Source: RGIG3701 sp030530205
GTDB lineage: Bacteria > Planctomycetota > Planctomycetia > Pirellulales > Thermoguttaceae
Length of the DNA stretch: 64,000 nucleotides
Reading direction: 5' to 3'
Assembly (NCBI GenBank): GCA_030530205.1
Contig: JAUMVK010000008.1
Location: forward strand, 51,334-115,333
The notes below the pieces were generated by a model. The model saw only the letters and a program-made list of their open reading frames with translations. It made no database searches and was not told the DNA's origin. This document shows, piece after piece, positions 26,677-36,785 of the stretch. How positions within the stretch are numbered: position 1 is the stretch's first letter; each line of letters opens with the position of its first letter. Both the position numbers and the translations under genes were made by a program.

Positions 26677-27621
26677 TCATTTTCCTCCGCCGGGGCGGTA
26701 TTCTTCCTGCACCTCTGCGGGTTCTTTATTTTCTTGCGGGGTTTCTTCCTTTATCAGTTCCGGCGAGTCATTGTTTCGCACGAAGAGCTTTGTCCATGGA
26801 TTCCTCTCACGCAGTTCTTCTGTCGAGAGCCGTGGACGTGTTTTGAAAAGATCTGCTGCCGCGCCTGAAATGGGGAAGATTTTTACCTGGCCGTCACACA
26901 TTCCGCAAACGAGCATATTCTGAAATGTACCTGGCTCAGCGGTATCCGGGTTAAGTGGGTCAAACTCGAAATCATCCGGTTTCGTCCAGTAAACCGCGTC
27001 CTCGTCCGAGGTCTCAATGACTGCCACAGTACTCTCAAGCGGGTCAGTGATTCGCGCTTTGCTGACCGATGCAAGATCGGTCGGAAATACAGTATCCTCT
27101 CCCACAACCGCCAGATAATTCGTCAGGTAGTTCGCGTTTTCATCATTAATACTGTGATGACTCATTGGTGAACGATACTCGTGCGGCATTTTTGAGAGCA
27201 GGCCCTTGTTATCAGCTCCATCCCACGGCTGGTTCAGATTAAACGAGTCGTAGAGTTCCTGATATTTGGGGTTACCGTTACCATCAAGGAAATAGGGAAG
27301 AATGAGCACGCGCCAGCTCAGTAACTTGTTTCCTGCTTTGTCCTTGGTGTACGCTGGCGGGTATGCTTTATTCACACGGTGGTATTCGTCCAGTGCCGCG
27401 ACAATGGCTTGCATGCTGTCGATTACTTCTTCGCGTATCCGTACAGTGCTTGTCTGTTTCAGATAATACTCCATTCCAAGATAACTGGAACCACATATTA
27501 TGGTAAGCAACAAAATACTCCAAAACCAGTACCGGAAATGAACCGTTTTTTTACGATGATGTTCTTTGTGACCTTTACGTTTAAGGAGAAGTACGCCTTC
27601 GGGTGGTGCGGTGTGTTTCAT
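26677..27621 (-). CDS. DUF1559-like membrane-anchored protein
   Basis: 314 residues. A basic N-terminus (KRKGHKEHHRKKT) and one membrane segment (FWSILLLTIICGSSYLGM, about 33-50) put the rest outside the cytoplasm. The exported part has the pattern of planctomycete DUF1559 proteins: DEYHRVNKAYPPAYT, LLSWRVLILPYF, YDSFNLNQPWDGADNKGLLSKMP and YRSPMS. It lacks the GFTLVELL prepilin peptide, so it is a membrane-anchored variant rather than a pseudopilin. The C-terminal tail is rich in Glu/Pro. Function unknown. Confidence 0.65.
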   Translation of the reverse strand: MKHTAPPEGVLLLKRKGHKEHHRKKTVHFRYWFWSILLLTIICGSSYLGMEYYLKQTSTVRIREEVIDSMQAIVAALDEYHRVNKAYPPAYTKDKAGNKLLSWRVLILPYFLDGNGNPKYQELYDSFNLNQPWDGADNKGLLSKMPHEYRSPMSHHSINDENANYLTNYLAVVGEDTVFPTDLASVSKARITDPLESTVAVIETSDEDAVYWTKPDDFEFDPLNPDTAEPGTFQNMLVCGMCDGQVKIFPISGAAADLFKTRPRLSTEELRERNPWTKLFVRNNDSPELIKEETPQENKEPAEVQEEYRPGGGK

Positions 27622-27758
27622 ATTTCTGAATCCAATTTCAGCGGTTCTATTAAGTTCGTTTAGGGTGAATTTGCTGCCCTTTATTCCTGATTCTTAATCG
27701 TCAAGCTGTTATTTTTTCTTGAATTTCGACTTTTTTTGACTTTTTTGGAAAAATTTTC

Positions 27759-27786
27759 TTGACAAACCAGGCCTCTCAAATATAAT
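27759..27786 (+). promoter_or_regulatory. Consensus promoter of the split LamG/PEP-CTERM gene
   Basis: TTGACA (27759-27764), 16 bases, TATAAT (27781-27786), preceded by long A/T tracts (GGAAAAATTTT) that resemble an UP element. The region from GGAAAAATTT to GGCCTC is closely similar to the promoter at 37173-37200. Confidence 0.85.
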
Positions 27787-27832
27787 TACTGTTACGACAT
27801 TTGTTTTGTTCATTTCGAAAAGGAACTTTTTC

Positions 27833-30031
27833 ATGAAAAAGCTCACCCTTGTAATACTGTTTACGTTTACTTTCATCATGAGCGCCCGCGCCGAACTGGT
27901 CGCGGTATGGAATTTTGACGGTGAAACCGGGCTGGAAAAGACCGCCGGGACCGATTCCACCGGTTTTTGGAATGAATTGACGGATGGCACTCGTTATGTC
28001 GCTGATAATAACGATTCATTCGTCACCCGTGTGTTCGATGACGTGCGCCAGTCTTACGTCTGGAAATTCACGCCGGAAAACAATAGTAAAGGCGGTTTCA
28101 TCAAACTCGGCATGATCCCCCAACTTGGCACGGATCCCAGCTCAACGACTCAGGCATCTGACTTTACGATCTCTCTTTGGGTCAAATCGGACCCGGATAT
28201 CTATTCAACGGGCTCTTACGGGACCAACCTCATTTTTGGGGACCGCAATGCTTACGGTGGTTACACAAATACGTATAATTTTTTCAAAGTCACACCATCT
28301 GGGCTTGAGTACGTAAATTCAAACTCAACAAATGACATCAAGCGTACCAATCCCGGTATTTCCAGTACCACAGACGCCTGGCAGTACGTAACGATCACCA
28401 AAGCAGGTACTACGATTCAAGCCTACCTCAATGGCAATGCTGTGGGCATCCCTGCAGACGTGACCGGTGTCACGCTCGAATCTGTTGAACTGAAACTCGC
28501 CGGTGAAGCCGTTACGAACGAAAACTGGCCCGGCTCGCTTGACCAGGTGGCGGTCCACAACAGCGCGCTGACGGCGGCGCAGGTCAAAGACGCTTACAAT
28601 ATCAGCCTGTCCGAACCGACGGCGCTCAAACGGGCGGGTCAGGTGGCCGCCGGCAACGGGAAAATCACGAATCTTTCCGATTTCAACACCAATTCCCAAC
28701 CCCTGACGAAAGGCCAAACCTGGACGCAGGGTGACGGCGCGATCACGTGGAACGTGAAAGAGTTCGGCCTTGAAAACCGCAGCGGCGCGTGGCATTCCAA
28801 CATCGAAGGGGCCATCGTCGGAGGGGAAGAGTACGGCACGACCAATAACGTGCTGAAAATCTCCGGCACGTTCGGCGAAAGCACGTCGTATCACTAGACC
28901 GGCGTGGGTCTCCAGAGCGCCTCGACTTACGAAGCCACGCCGGAAAATCCGCTCATTTTCAGCGTGGACCGTCTCAGCCTCGATTTTTCCACCACCAACG
29001 CGCGTTCCAGCATCTGGCTCATGAAGGACACCGACCATTATATTCATTTCTCACAGAACACGGAAAACCAGAACCGCTGGACCTACAACGTGGACAGCAC
29101 CGGCGGCGGAAGTTCCTTTAACTATGATGACGACCTCGGTTTCCACAACATGGCGCTGAAGTACGACGGAACCAACATCTGGATGTACGCCGACGGCAAA
29201 CTGGTCGGAACGGCCACAAGCACTATGGGAAGTGACGTTTCCCTCATCATCAACGGCCAGAGCTGGGGAACAAACGACACAAACGGTGTGGGTTACGTAA
29301 ACGTCCTGTTCGACTCGGCGCAGTTGATCCGCCCAGGGGCCCCCCAAACGGAAGTGCCCATCACGTGCGATTTCTCGGATGGTTCCCTCGATGGCTGGAA
29401 CAAAACCGGTTCGGGTTCTGCTTTCACCCAAAAGACCGAAACCAATTATTCCGTTGCCCCTGCCACCAGTATCGTCAAAAATCTCGGTTTGTTGGGTATT
29501 ACGGATACAGCCGACGTTCAGTGGCACGAGAAATACGCGCTAAACGATCTGCAGGTCGCGGTAGTGCGTGACTCCATGGATTTCTCCTCCCCCAACACGG
29601 AAGGCGGACTGAAACTCACGTCCCTCAACGGCCAGGAATACGTCACGGTCTCCCAGCGGGATGACGGCAACTGGGCGCTCGCGTGGGAAGGTCTCACCGT
29701 GACGGGTCTGGCAAAAGACGGGACCCCCATCGCGTTCTCTGGAAATTCCGCCGATCTGTATCTCGGCGACTACTTCCAGACGCAGGTGGTCATGAGTGCC
29801 GAAGCGACCGAAACCGGCACGGACTTCACGCTGAAACTGGACTCGAACGAGTACACGTTCTCGACGGACTGGGACCCCAATGGTGTGGTCGCCTCGCTGT
29901 TTGCCGTAGGTACAAACGCGTACGTTGGCTTTGACAATTTCGCGATTACCGGCTCGGAAGTTCCGGAACCTGCCGCGTGGGCGCTCGCCCTGCTCCTGTT
30001 CGCAGGTCTGGGCCTGATCCGCCGGAAGTAA
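27833..30031 (+). pseudogene. LamG-type PEP-CTERM protein interrupted by one in-frame TAG
   Basis: One continuous frame of 732 sense codons is broken only by TAG at 28895-28897. The first half has a signal peptide (MKKLTLVILFTFTFIMSARA), then a concanavalin/LamG-like domain (LVAVWNFDGE, WQYVTITKAGTTIQAYLNGN, SLDQVAVHNSALTAAQVKDA). The second half continues in the same frame without a start-codon gap and ends EVPEPAAWALALLLFAGLGL plus RRK, a PEP-CTERM sorting signal. AAGGA lies ahead of the ATG at 27833 and a consensus promoter precedes it. It is either a recent nonsense mutation (TGG or CAG to TAG) or a TAG that is read through. Neither half shows further decay. A surface carbohydrate-binding role is inferred. 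Confidence 0.8.
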
Positions 30032-30054
30032 ACCAATAAAACACGAAACGAATT

Positions 30055-30203
30055 CCGCTTCAAAACTCCATTTAAACACGGATTTTCACGGATTAAAAGG
30101 ATTTACACAGATTTTTAAAGAAAAACGGAAAAATCTTTCCTGAAAAATCCTTTGAATCCATTAAATCCGTGAAAATCCGTGTTTAAATCACGTTTTGAGG
30201 CGG
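30055..30203. repeat. 149-base palindromic repeat (AAACACGGATTTTCACGG), copy 1
   Basis: Left arm CCGCTTCAAAACT...TTTAAACACGGATTTTCACGG and right arm CCGTGAAAATCCGTGTTTAAA...CGTTTTGAGGCGG pair over about 43 bases with few mismatches; the inner 27 bases match at 26 positions. A related copy lies at 60289-60453, and both are followed by GTTTAGCC and a secreted-enzyme gene. Confidence 0.8.
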
Positions 30204-30273
30204 GACTGGTAAAGTGTTTAGCCAATGGATTTTTTTATTCCCCCTTCCCCCCCCTCCTTTCTTCATCTGATCC

Positions 30274-32232
30274 ATGACCATGAACCATTTCCTTCGCTTT
30301 TTTCTGATTTTCCCGCTCCTTTGCCTCCCACTCTGCGCAAAAAGCATCGCCTCGGAACCCTACGGGGTCTGTGCCCATTTGGCTGGCGGAGAGGAACATC
30401 AACTCATCCCCACCAACCTGATCAAGATGCGCGAGGCGGGGATCACGTGGGCCCGCGCCGACTTCTCGTGGTCCGGGATCGAGCATCCCCAGGGAACGTG
30501 GCACTTCGAGCATTTGGACTACTTGCTGGACCAGGCGGAGAAGCACGGGATCACGATCCTCCCCATTCTCGACTACACGACCGCTTGGGCCACCCCATCC
30601 CATGAACACCCGAAAGAGTGGCTCGAGTACGTGCGTCAGGTCGTGACGCGCTACAAAGACCGCATCCGCTGCTGGGAGGTCTGGAACGAAGAAAATCTCA
30701 AAGGTTTCTGGCGGGTCGAGCCAAACGCAGAGGATTACGCGCAGTTCCTCAAAATCACGTACGAGGAGATCAAGAAAATCGACCCGGCTCTGATCGTCGT
30801 CTATGGTGGTCTGGCGGGCGTTCCGGTCGAGTATTACGAAAAGTCGCTGAAAGCCGGCGCCGGGAAGTACTTTGACGTCATTAATATTCACCCGTACCGT
30901 GGCGGGCTGACGTCCTTTTCGGCCGTGCAAAAGTTCCTCGGCGACATTCAGAAGTTCCACGACCTGACGATCCAGTACACCGGCGCGGACAAACCGTGCT
31001 GGATCACGGAAATGGGTTGGGCCACGCCCCCGGTTTTGGGGAAAAGTCTCAAGGCGTTTCTGGGAGGCGCGCTGAAAAAGTGCTTCCCGGACGGCGTAAA
31101 CGGCCCGATCTGCGTCGTGTGCGACGGGAATTACCCACCGTCCTTCGGGATCGACGCGCCGACGTGGAAAAACCTCCTCCCGGCCGGCTCGCAGGTGGAA
31201 ACTCTCACGCTCCCCATGCTCAAGGGGCTGGACCCGAAAACCCGCCCGGTTCTGATTTTGCCGCCGGGTGAGGATTTTCCGACCCCGCTGGCGGATGATC
31301 TGCGCGCGTATGTGCGTGACGGCGGAACGCTGATCCTCACGGGCGGCGTGCCGTTCTACTATGCCATGGAGCCAACCGAAGCGGGCATTTGGAACCGGGC
31401 CAAAAATCCGTACTCGAACATTCAGCTCGCCAACTCGTTCCGCGTCCACTGGATCGCGTGGTGGACGCAAAAAGGCACGCCGGAAAAGACCGATCTGACG
31501 TTCGCCCCGGGCGCGGCGGAAGCTCTGGCCGCGTACCCGATCGCCAGGACGCCAGGGGGACGTTTCTTCACGGACGCCAAACTGAAAGAGGGCGACTCGT
31601 TCGAGCCGCTGCTCATCCCGACCGACGCGAAATGGACGGACGGCCCGAAGAAAGACACGGCATTCGACGCTCCGGCCGCCGCGATTTACCATTTCGGAAG
31701 CGACTGGAAAGGGAAAATCGTCGTGAGCGCCGTCATGGGCGACTCGATTGCGAACACCAACCGGTGCGTGCCCGAAAATCAGGGAGTTTTCCTGAGCCAG
31801 GCGATCCTGCTCGCGCTTTCCAACGGCGTGGAGCGTTACTTCTGCTACGAGTTCCAGGCGCCAGAGCGTGATGACGTGGACCCGGAATCGCATTTCGGGA
31901 TCACCCACCGCGACCTCACCCCCAAATCGGGTTACATCGCGTACAAGACGCTGACCGCGGCGCGTCCCGCCGGGTCGGTGGACCTTCCGGGTGAACTTTT
32001 CCAGGACGAAAACCGCCTTTGCGTCCTTTCGTGGAAACGCCCCGACGGAAAAACCGGTTACGCCGTCTGGACGCCGGGCCTTCCGAGCGAATACGGCGTG
32101 AAGATCCTCGCCGGGACCGTTACCGAAGCGTACAATTATCTCGGCGACCCGATCCAGTTCTCCGACCGAATGGAATTCAAACCCGGAATTTCCTATTTCA
32201 TCGGCGACGATTTACAAATCAAAATTCATTAA
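30274..32232 (+). CDS. Secreted GH39/GH5-like glycoside hydrolase
   Basis: 652 residues with a signal peptide (FLRFFLIFPLLCLPLCAKSIA). A TIM-barrel clan-A glycosidase is recognised: MREAGITWARADFSWSGIE, then CWEVWNEEN with the acid/base Glu139, and WITEMGW with the nucleophile Glu246. This arrangement fits GH39 (beta-xylosidase, iduronidase) or related families. The second part (about 275-480) contains a flavodoxin-like stretch (RPVLILPPGEDF, LRAYVRDGGTLILTGG) as in GH42-type trimerisation domains, and the C-terminus is a beta-rich domain. It is first in an operon-like run with a DUF4091 protein and a heparinase-like lyase (gaps 40 and 65 bases). The start could equally be the second ATG at 30280. 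Confidence 0.8.
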   Translation: MTMNHFLRFFLIFPLLCLPLCAKSIASEPYGVCAHLAGGEEHQLIPTNLIKMREAGITWARADFSWSGIEHPQGTWHFEHLDYLLDQAEKHGITILPILDYTTAWATPSHEHPKEWLEYVRQVVTRYKDRIRCWEVWNEENLKGFWRVEPNAEDYAQFLKITYEEIKKIDPALIVVYGGLAGVPVEYYEKSLKAGAGKYFDVINIHPYRGGLTSFSAVQKFLGDIQKFHDLTIQYTGADKPCWITEMGWATPPVLGKSLKAFLGGALKKCFPDGVNGPICVVCDGNYPPSFGIDAPTWKNLLPAGSQVETLTLPMLKGLDPKTRPVLILPPGEDFPTPLADDLRAYVRDGGTLILTGGVPFYYAMEPTEAGIWNRAKNPYSNIQLANSFRVHWIAWWTQKGTPEKTDLTFAPGAAEALAAYPIARTPGGRFFTDAKLKEGDSFEPLLIPTDAKWTDGPKKDTAFDAPAAAIYHFGSDWKGKIVVSAVMGDSIANTNRCVPENQGVFLSQAILLALSNGVERYFCYEFQAPERDDVDPESHFGITHRDLTPKSGYIAYKTLTAARPAGSVDLPGELFQDENRLCVLSWKRPDGKTGYAVWTPGLPSEYGVKILAGTVTEAYNYLGDPIQFSDRMEFKPGISYFIGDDLQIKIH

Positions 32233-32272
32233 TTGTTTCCCCCTTTCATCTTTTTTAGGAAAAGGACTTCCC

Positions 32273-34693
32273 ATGACCCACCTGAAATCACTCAGAATTC
32301 TGACTTTTTTGCTCGCGTTTTGTGCCGTGAGCGCATTCGCCCAGGAGCGGCGGGCGGTTCCGCCGTCCGACTCCGCCCCGGAGGACTGGACGCGCATCCC
32401 GTTCCAGGAATGGCGCCCCGAATTCGTCCCGAACGACGCCGAAAAGGCGCAGGGATTTGCTCTTTTCACTCGTCCGCTGGTCGATGCCGTGTACCCGGAA
32501 TCCCGCCCCGGCGCGGATGAACGTTTCGAGAAGCTGGCGTTTTTCGCCGCTGGTGACCAGTTCCAGACGCTGAATTTCGCGGTTTACCCGCTTCAGGACC
32601 TCAAGGGCCTGCGCGTCAACGCCGGGAAATTCGCACTGCAGAACGATCCCTCCGCGATCTTTCCGCCTGAAAACATTCAGATCCGCCTGGTGACCTACCG
32701 CGACATTCGCTACCCGCAGTACTCCTCCAAGACGAAGCAGTACCGCGTTCTGCCCGAATACATGCAGGACGTGACGGTCACGGACGCGCCGGCGCTCGAA
32801 CCCCAGCGGTACTTCATCACGTTCAAGGTCCCGAAGGGGACGAAACCGGGCGTTTACGCCGGAAACGTGACCGTTTCGGTCGATGATTCGGGTAAATCCG
32901 TGAACGTCCCGGTCGAGCTGAAAGTCCTCGGCTTCGACCTTCTGAAAGACCCGAAGAAACACTACGGCGCGTACTACTACGCTCCGAGAAAAGCGGACGG
33001 GACGTGGGATAAAGAAGCGATGGAACGCGAGTTCGCCACGATGCGCGACTACGGTTTCACCCGCAGCCCGGTCTATGTCGTGAATTATTCCGGAAATGAC
33101 GACGATCCGTTCATCTTCCCGGAACTGGATTTCTGGCTCGGTCTGATGAAGAAAAACGGGATGGAAGGCCCCATTCCGGTCATTGGGAGCGGCGCAACGT
33201 GGCTCGCGTCCTCCAAATTCGGCGGCAAATTCGGGAAGCACATTCACGTCGAGCAAATGCCGCGCCCGGAATTTTGGCCGTACCTCGCCGACCTCTGCCA
33301 AAAGCTGAAGAAAAAAGTGGACGCACTGCCGGAAGGCACGCCCAAGATGGTTTTCGGCCCGCTGGATGAGATCGCCCCGGACTCCACCGAATTCGGAACG
33401 GGCGTTTACAAAGCGTTCCACGATGCGGGTCTGACCACCTACACGACGATGGAACCGATGAACCCGGCCTTCCCCGACTACGATTCCTGCATCGACATTT
33501 TCGCGAGCCAGGTCTATTTGCCGCTTTACGACGAGATCCAGACGCGGCACAAGCAGGAATACTGGTGTTACCCGAACCATAACTCATACGAGCGCAAGGA
33601 CATGGTGATCATGTGCAAGGGCGGCCGCATGACGTACGGCTTCGGAATGTGGCGCAGCGGCTTCGACTTCCTGCTCCCGTGGATCTGGCGCAACCGGAAC
33701 CCCGACCATTTCAACCTTGAGAGCTCCGGCGGCGCGAACATTTTCCACCCCGAAACCGGCGAAATGATCATGGGAACGTACTGGGAATGCTTCCGCGAAG
33801 GGATCTACGACCTGCGCTACCTGTACACTCTGGAAAACGCGATCGTTCAGCGTGAAGGCTCGCAGAACGAGAAACTGAACGCCGAGATCAAGAAGTCCCG
33901 CGACCTGCTCCAGGAGATTTGGGACTCCATCATCGTGAAGGAAAAGTACCTGAACCGCGACCTCTGGGATTCGCCTCGCTTTGACGAATACCGTGAACGG
34001 ATGGCGAAGCAGATCGTGGCACTTTACGAGTACCCGCCGGTGAACCCGAACGCGGTCGCGCCGTCGGTCATCATCGAGCCGCGCGTGATCCCGTACGAAG
34101 ATCCGTTCCAGACCGCCTGCAAGAAAGCGGAAGCGGACGGCACACTTCGCACCGCCCCGATCCCGCCGGAGAACTGCGGCCGTTCCGAGGAGGAAGCGGA
34201 AGTCAAAGTCGTGGAGGGAGCCGACCGTCCCGCGGGTGCGAAGTCGGATAAACTCGCGCTTTTGACCATCACGATCGACAAAACGCACGACGGCACAGGA
34301 AACAAAGACATGTACCCGGCCGGCTGGCCTGCGCTGGGCGGATCCATTTCCGATGGAGTCTGGAAAAACCTGGAAGCCGAAAACGGCGGCCAACCCGTCA
34401 CGGTGAAGGGGATGCGCCTGCGTCTGTTCATCGAATCGAACCGGACGAAAAATCCCGACAAAACGCCGATCCACGTCGGGATCCAGCCGGGATCTTACGC
34501 CTTCAACTGCCCGGCCGAGTTGAAGCAGGGCGAGTGGCACACGATCTACGTCCCGCTTGAAAACGCCGGCTACGAGGGCATGCCGAAGGCGGACGGGATC
34601 CCGCGCTCCGTGCGTCTGACAATCACCGAGTCGAACCACGAAAACGGCGACGTGATCAAGATATACTTCGACGACATTTCTTTCATTTGGTGA
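32273..34693 (+). CDS. Secreted GH123-like (DUF4091) glycoside hydrolase
   Basis: 806 residues with a signal peptide (LRILTFLLAFCAVSAFA). A beta-sandwich N-domain ends in the typical YFITFKVPKGTKPGVYAGNV and VPVELKVLGFDLL of DUF4091/GH123 proteins. A TIM barrel follows (about 235-590) with GPLDEIAPD (about 363-371), an acidic pair suited to substrate-assisted catalysis as in GH123 N-acetylgalactosaminidases, and FGMWRSGFDFLLPWIWRNRN. The C-terminal ~170 residues form a CBM-like jelly roll (VKGMRLRLFIESNR, ENGDVIKIYFDDISF). Substrate is unknown; amino-sugar or acidic glycans are plausible given its neighbours. Confidence 0.75.
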   Translation: MTHLKSLRILTFLLAFCAVSAFAQERRAVPPSDSAPEDWTRIPFQEWRPEFVPNDAEKAQGFALFTRPLVDAVYPESRPGADERFEKLAFFAAGDQFQTLNFAVYPLQDLKGLRVNAGKFALQNDPSAIFPPENIQIRLVTYRDIRYPQYSSKTKQYRVLPEYMQDVTVTDAPALEPQRYFITFKVPKGTKPGVYAGNVTVSVDDSGKSVNVPVELKVLGFDLLKDPKKHYGAYYYAPRKADGTWDKEAMEREFATMRDYGFTRSPVYVVNYSGNDDDPFIFPELDFWLGLMKKNGMEGPIPVIGSGATWLASSKFGGKFGKHIHVEQMPRPEFWPYLADLCQKLKKKVDALPEGTPKMVFGPLDEIAPDSTEFGTGVYKAFHDAGLTTYTTMEPMNPAFPDYDSCIDIFASQVYLPLYDEIQTRHKQEYWCYPNHNSYERKDMVIMCKGGRMTYGFGMWRSGFDFLLPWIWRNRNPDHFNLESSGGANIFHPETGEMIMGTYWECFREGIYDLRYLYTLENAIVQREGSQNEKLNAEIKKSRDLLQEIWDSIIVKEKYLNRDLWDSPRFDEYRERMAKQIVALYEYPPVNPNAVAPSVIIEPRVIPYEDPFQTACKKAEADGTLRTAPIPPENCGRSEEEAEVKVVEGADRPAGAKSDKLALLTITIDKTHDGTGNKDMYPAGWPALGGSISDGVWKNLEAENGGQPVTVKGMRLRLFIESNRTKNPDKTPIHVGIQPGSYAFNCPAELKQGEWHTIYVPLENAGYEGMPKADGIPRSVRLTITESNHENGDVIKIYFDDISFIW

Positions 34694-34758
34694 TCAAAAC
34701 TTTTTCGGGAGGACTTTCTCCAGTCCTCCCTTCACTCCAACCTTTCCAAGGAATCAAA

Positions 34759-36753
34759 ATGAAACATTCCATCCAATTTTCCCTTTGTCTGCTTTTTATC
34801 CTTTCGTTCATTCTTCCCGCTTCGGCGGATCAAGCGTCCACGATGCCGTCAGGGCCTGAACTGGATGCTGCTCTGACCGCCCGCGCGAAGGAACTCGCTC
34901 CGATGCTTTCGGACCATTTCTGCGTTCTGCCCGGCATTGAGGACCGCGCCTTCTGGGAAGGCGGCGTGATGGCGGCCCAAGGTCCCAATCTCGTCCGTCA
35001 GGCCGAGAAGGAACTGCAATCGCCTGTCATGCAGATTCCCGACGAGCTTTACCTCGAGTTCAGCCAGAACGGGAACCGCTCGCACTACCAGAACGCCTTG
35101 GGTAAACGCAACGCACCGCTTGGCCGGCTCGTTCTGGCCGAGTGCTACGAGAACAAAGGCCGCTTCATCCCGCGCATCGAGGAGCATCTGCGGGCCTATT
35201 TCGCCGACAAAAGCTGGACGCTCCCGGCCCACGATTCCAGCCTGAATGACTTCTACGGCAAGGAAACGATCATCGACCTGGCTTCCAGCGCGACCGCGTG
35301 GCACCTCGCCACGGTTGGGGCCATTCTGGGCGACAAACTCTCGCCGGAGGTCCGCGCCGAGCTGAAAGCGCAGCTGGAGGACCGCTGCTACGAGCCGTTC
35401 CGCCAGCACATCAATACCGGCCAGCCGAAATTCTGGTGGGTCCGCAACGTCAACAACTGGAACGCGGTCTGCCTGGCTGGAGTCACCGGCGCGGCATTGA
35501 CCGGCATTGAGTCAAAAGAAGAACGCGCGTGGTTCCTCGCCGCCGCGGAAAAGTTCATCCAGAACTCGAACGAAGGCTACACCCCCGACGGCTACTGCAC
35601 CGAGGGCGTGGGTTACTGGTGCTACGGCTTTGGAAACCACATTCGGCTCTCCGAGACCGTCCGCCGCGCGACGAACGGAAAGATCCAGATCCTGAACCAG
35701 GAAAAACTCCGCACGGTCGCCATTTACGGCTTCACGATCTCGATCCTGCCCGGCATCGCGCCGAGTTTCGCCGACTGCGGGATGAACGCGAGCCCGAGCC
35801 CGTACCTCCTCGCGTTCCTGAACCGGTACTACGGCTTCCACCTGGACGGCTACGACTACGCGCTCCCGGTCTTCACTCACAATCTGAACGATTTCGGGAT
35901 TTTCGGCACGAATCTGCCACCGCTCCCCGCTGCAGGTGAACGCGGCATGGCGACCGTCGGCGGCGGTACCCCCGCCATCGGAAACCGCACGTGGTTCGAC
36001 TCGGCCGGGATCATGATCTACCGGCCCGAGGGTTGGAAAGCGGCGCTCGGAAACCTCCAGAACGCGAAAGAGACTGCGGCCTCGGTGAAGGCCCTCGACG
36101 GCTTCGCCTGCGCCATGAAGGGCGGCTCGAACGGTGAGGCGCACAACCACAACGACGTGGGCTCGTACGTCGTGGTTTACCACCGGACCTTCCCGGCCTT
36201 GGACCTGGGCGGTGAGGTTTACACTCGCCGGACGTTCAGCCGTGACCGCTACGTCAGCGACGTTTTGAACTCGTGGGGGCACAACGTCCCGGTCGTGGCG
36301 GGCAAGCTCCAGAAATCCGGCGCGAAGTACAAAGCCACGGTTTTGGACGTCACCTCGACGCCAGAAACCGAGTCGCTCAAAATCGACATCGCGGCGGCTT
36401 ACGACCTTCCGGAAGTTGAGGCGCTGACGCGCGAATTCGTGTATTCCCGCGACAAGGTACAGTTCGTGGTCAAGGACGCGGTGAAATTCACCTCGCCGCA
36501 GAAGTTCGAGACCGCGCTGGTCACGATCGAGAGCTGGAAGCGTGAAGGGAATGCCGTGATCTTCGGTGAGGGTGACGACGCCGTCCGCGCGGAAATCGAA
36601 GTCACGGCCGATGGCAAACCCACCGCCGACTGGACGCTGACCGAGGGGACGTACGAAGCCGACTTTTCCGCGAACAAAATCGCCCGCCGGCTGGGGATCG
36701 TCCTCAACGGCGAGGTGAAAGAAGCGACGGTCACGGTGACGTACCGGCCGTAA
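34759..36753 (+). CDS. Secreted heparinase II/III-family polysaccharide lyase
   Basis: 664 residues from the ATG at 34759 (signal peptide HSIQFSLCLLFILSFILPASA); an upstream frame to 34687 is rejected. An alpha/alpha toroid (about 60-390) contains WWVRNVNNWNAVCLAGVTGA and GYTPDGYCTEGVGYWCYGF with the candidate catalytic Asn and Tyr. The beta-sandwich (about 400-664) contains KGGSNGEAHNHNDVGSYVV, the conserved HNHxDxGS block that supplies the His and metal ligand in PL12/PL15/PL21-type enzymes. It would cleave uronic-acid-containing polysaccharides by beta-elimination. Last gene of the three-gene glycan operon; a terminator hairpin lies 100 bases downstream. Confidence 0.85.
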   Translation: MKHSIQFSLCLLFILSFILPASADQASTMPSGPELDAALTARAKELAPMLSDHFCVLPGIEDRAFWEGGVMAAQGPNLVRQAEKELQSPVMQIPDELYLEFSQNGNRSHYQNALGKRNAPLGRLVLAECYENKGRFIPRIEEHLRAYFADKSWTLPAHDSSLNDFYGKETIIDLASSATAWHLATVGAILGDKLSPEVRAELKAQLEDRCYEPFRQHINTGQPKFWWVRNVNNWNAVCLAGVTGAALTGIESKEERAWFLAAAEKFIQNSNEGYTPDGYCTEGVGYWCYGFGNHIRLSETVRRATNGKIQILNQEKLRTVAIYGFTISILPGIAPSFADCGMNASPSPYLLAFLNRYYGFHLDGYDYALPVFTHNLNDFGIFGTNLPPLPAAGERGMATVGGGTPAIGNRTWFDSAGIMIYRPEGWKAALGNLQNAKETAASVKALDGFACAMKGGSNGEAHNHNDVGSYVVVYHRTFPALDLGGEVYTRRTFSRDRYVSDVLNSWGHNVPVVAGKLQKSGAKYKATVLDVTSTPETESLKIDIAAAYDLPEVEALTREFVYSRDKVQFVVKDAVKFTSPQKFETALVTIESWKREGNAVIFGEGDDAVRAEIEVTADGKPTADWTLTEGTYEADFSANKIARRLGIVLNGEVKEATVTVTYRP

Positions 36754-36756
36754 AAT

Positions 36757-36785
36757 CCGGAGGGCCGGCGTCCTCGCCGGTCAAC
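36757..36785. repeat. GACGCCGGCCCTCCGAAT repeat, inverted copy
   Basis: CCGGAGGGCCGGCGTCCTCG then CCGGTCAA is the reverse complement of the unit at 22817-22850. Confidence 0.75.

Noticed and set aside
30235..31908. 557-codon minus-strand frame opposite the GH39-like gene
   Set aside because: No start context, no domain; the plus strand carries clear catalytic motifs.
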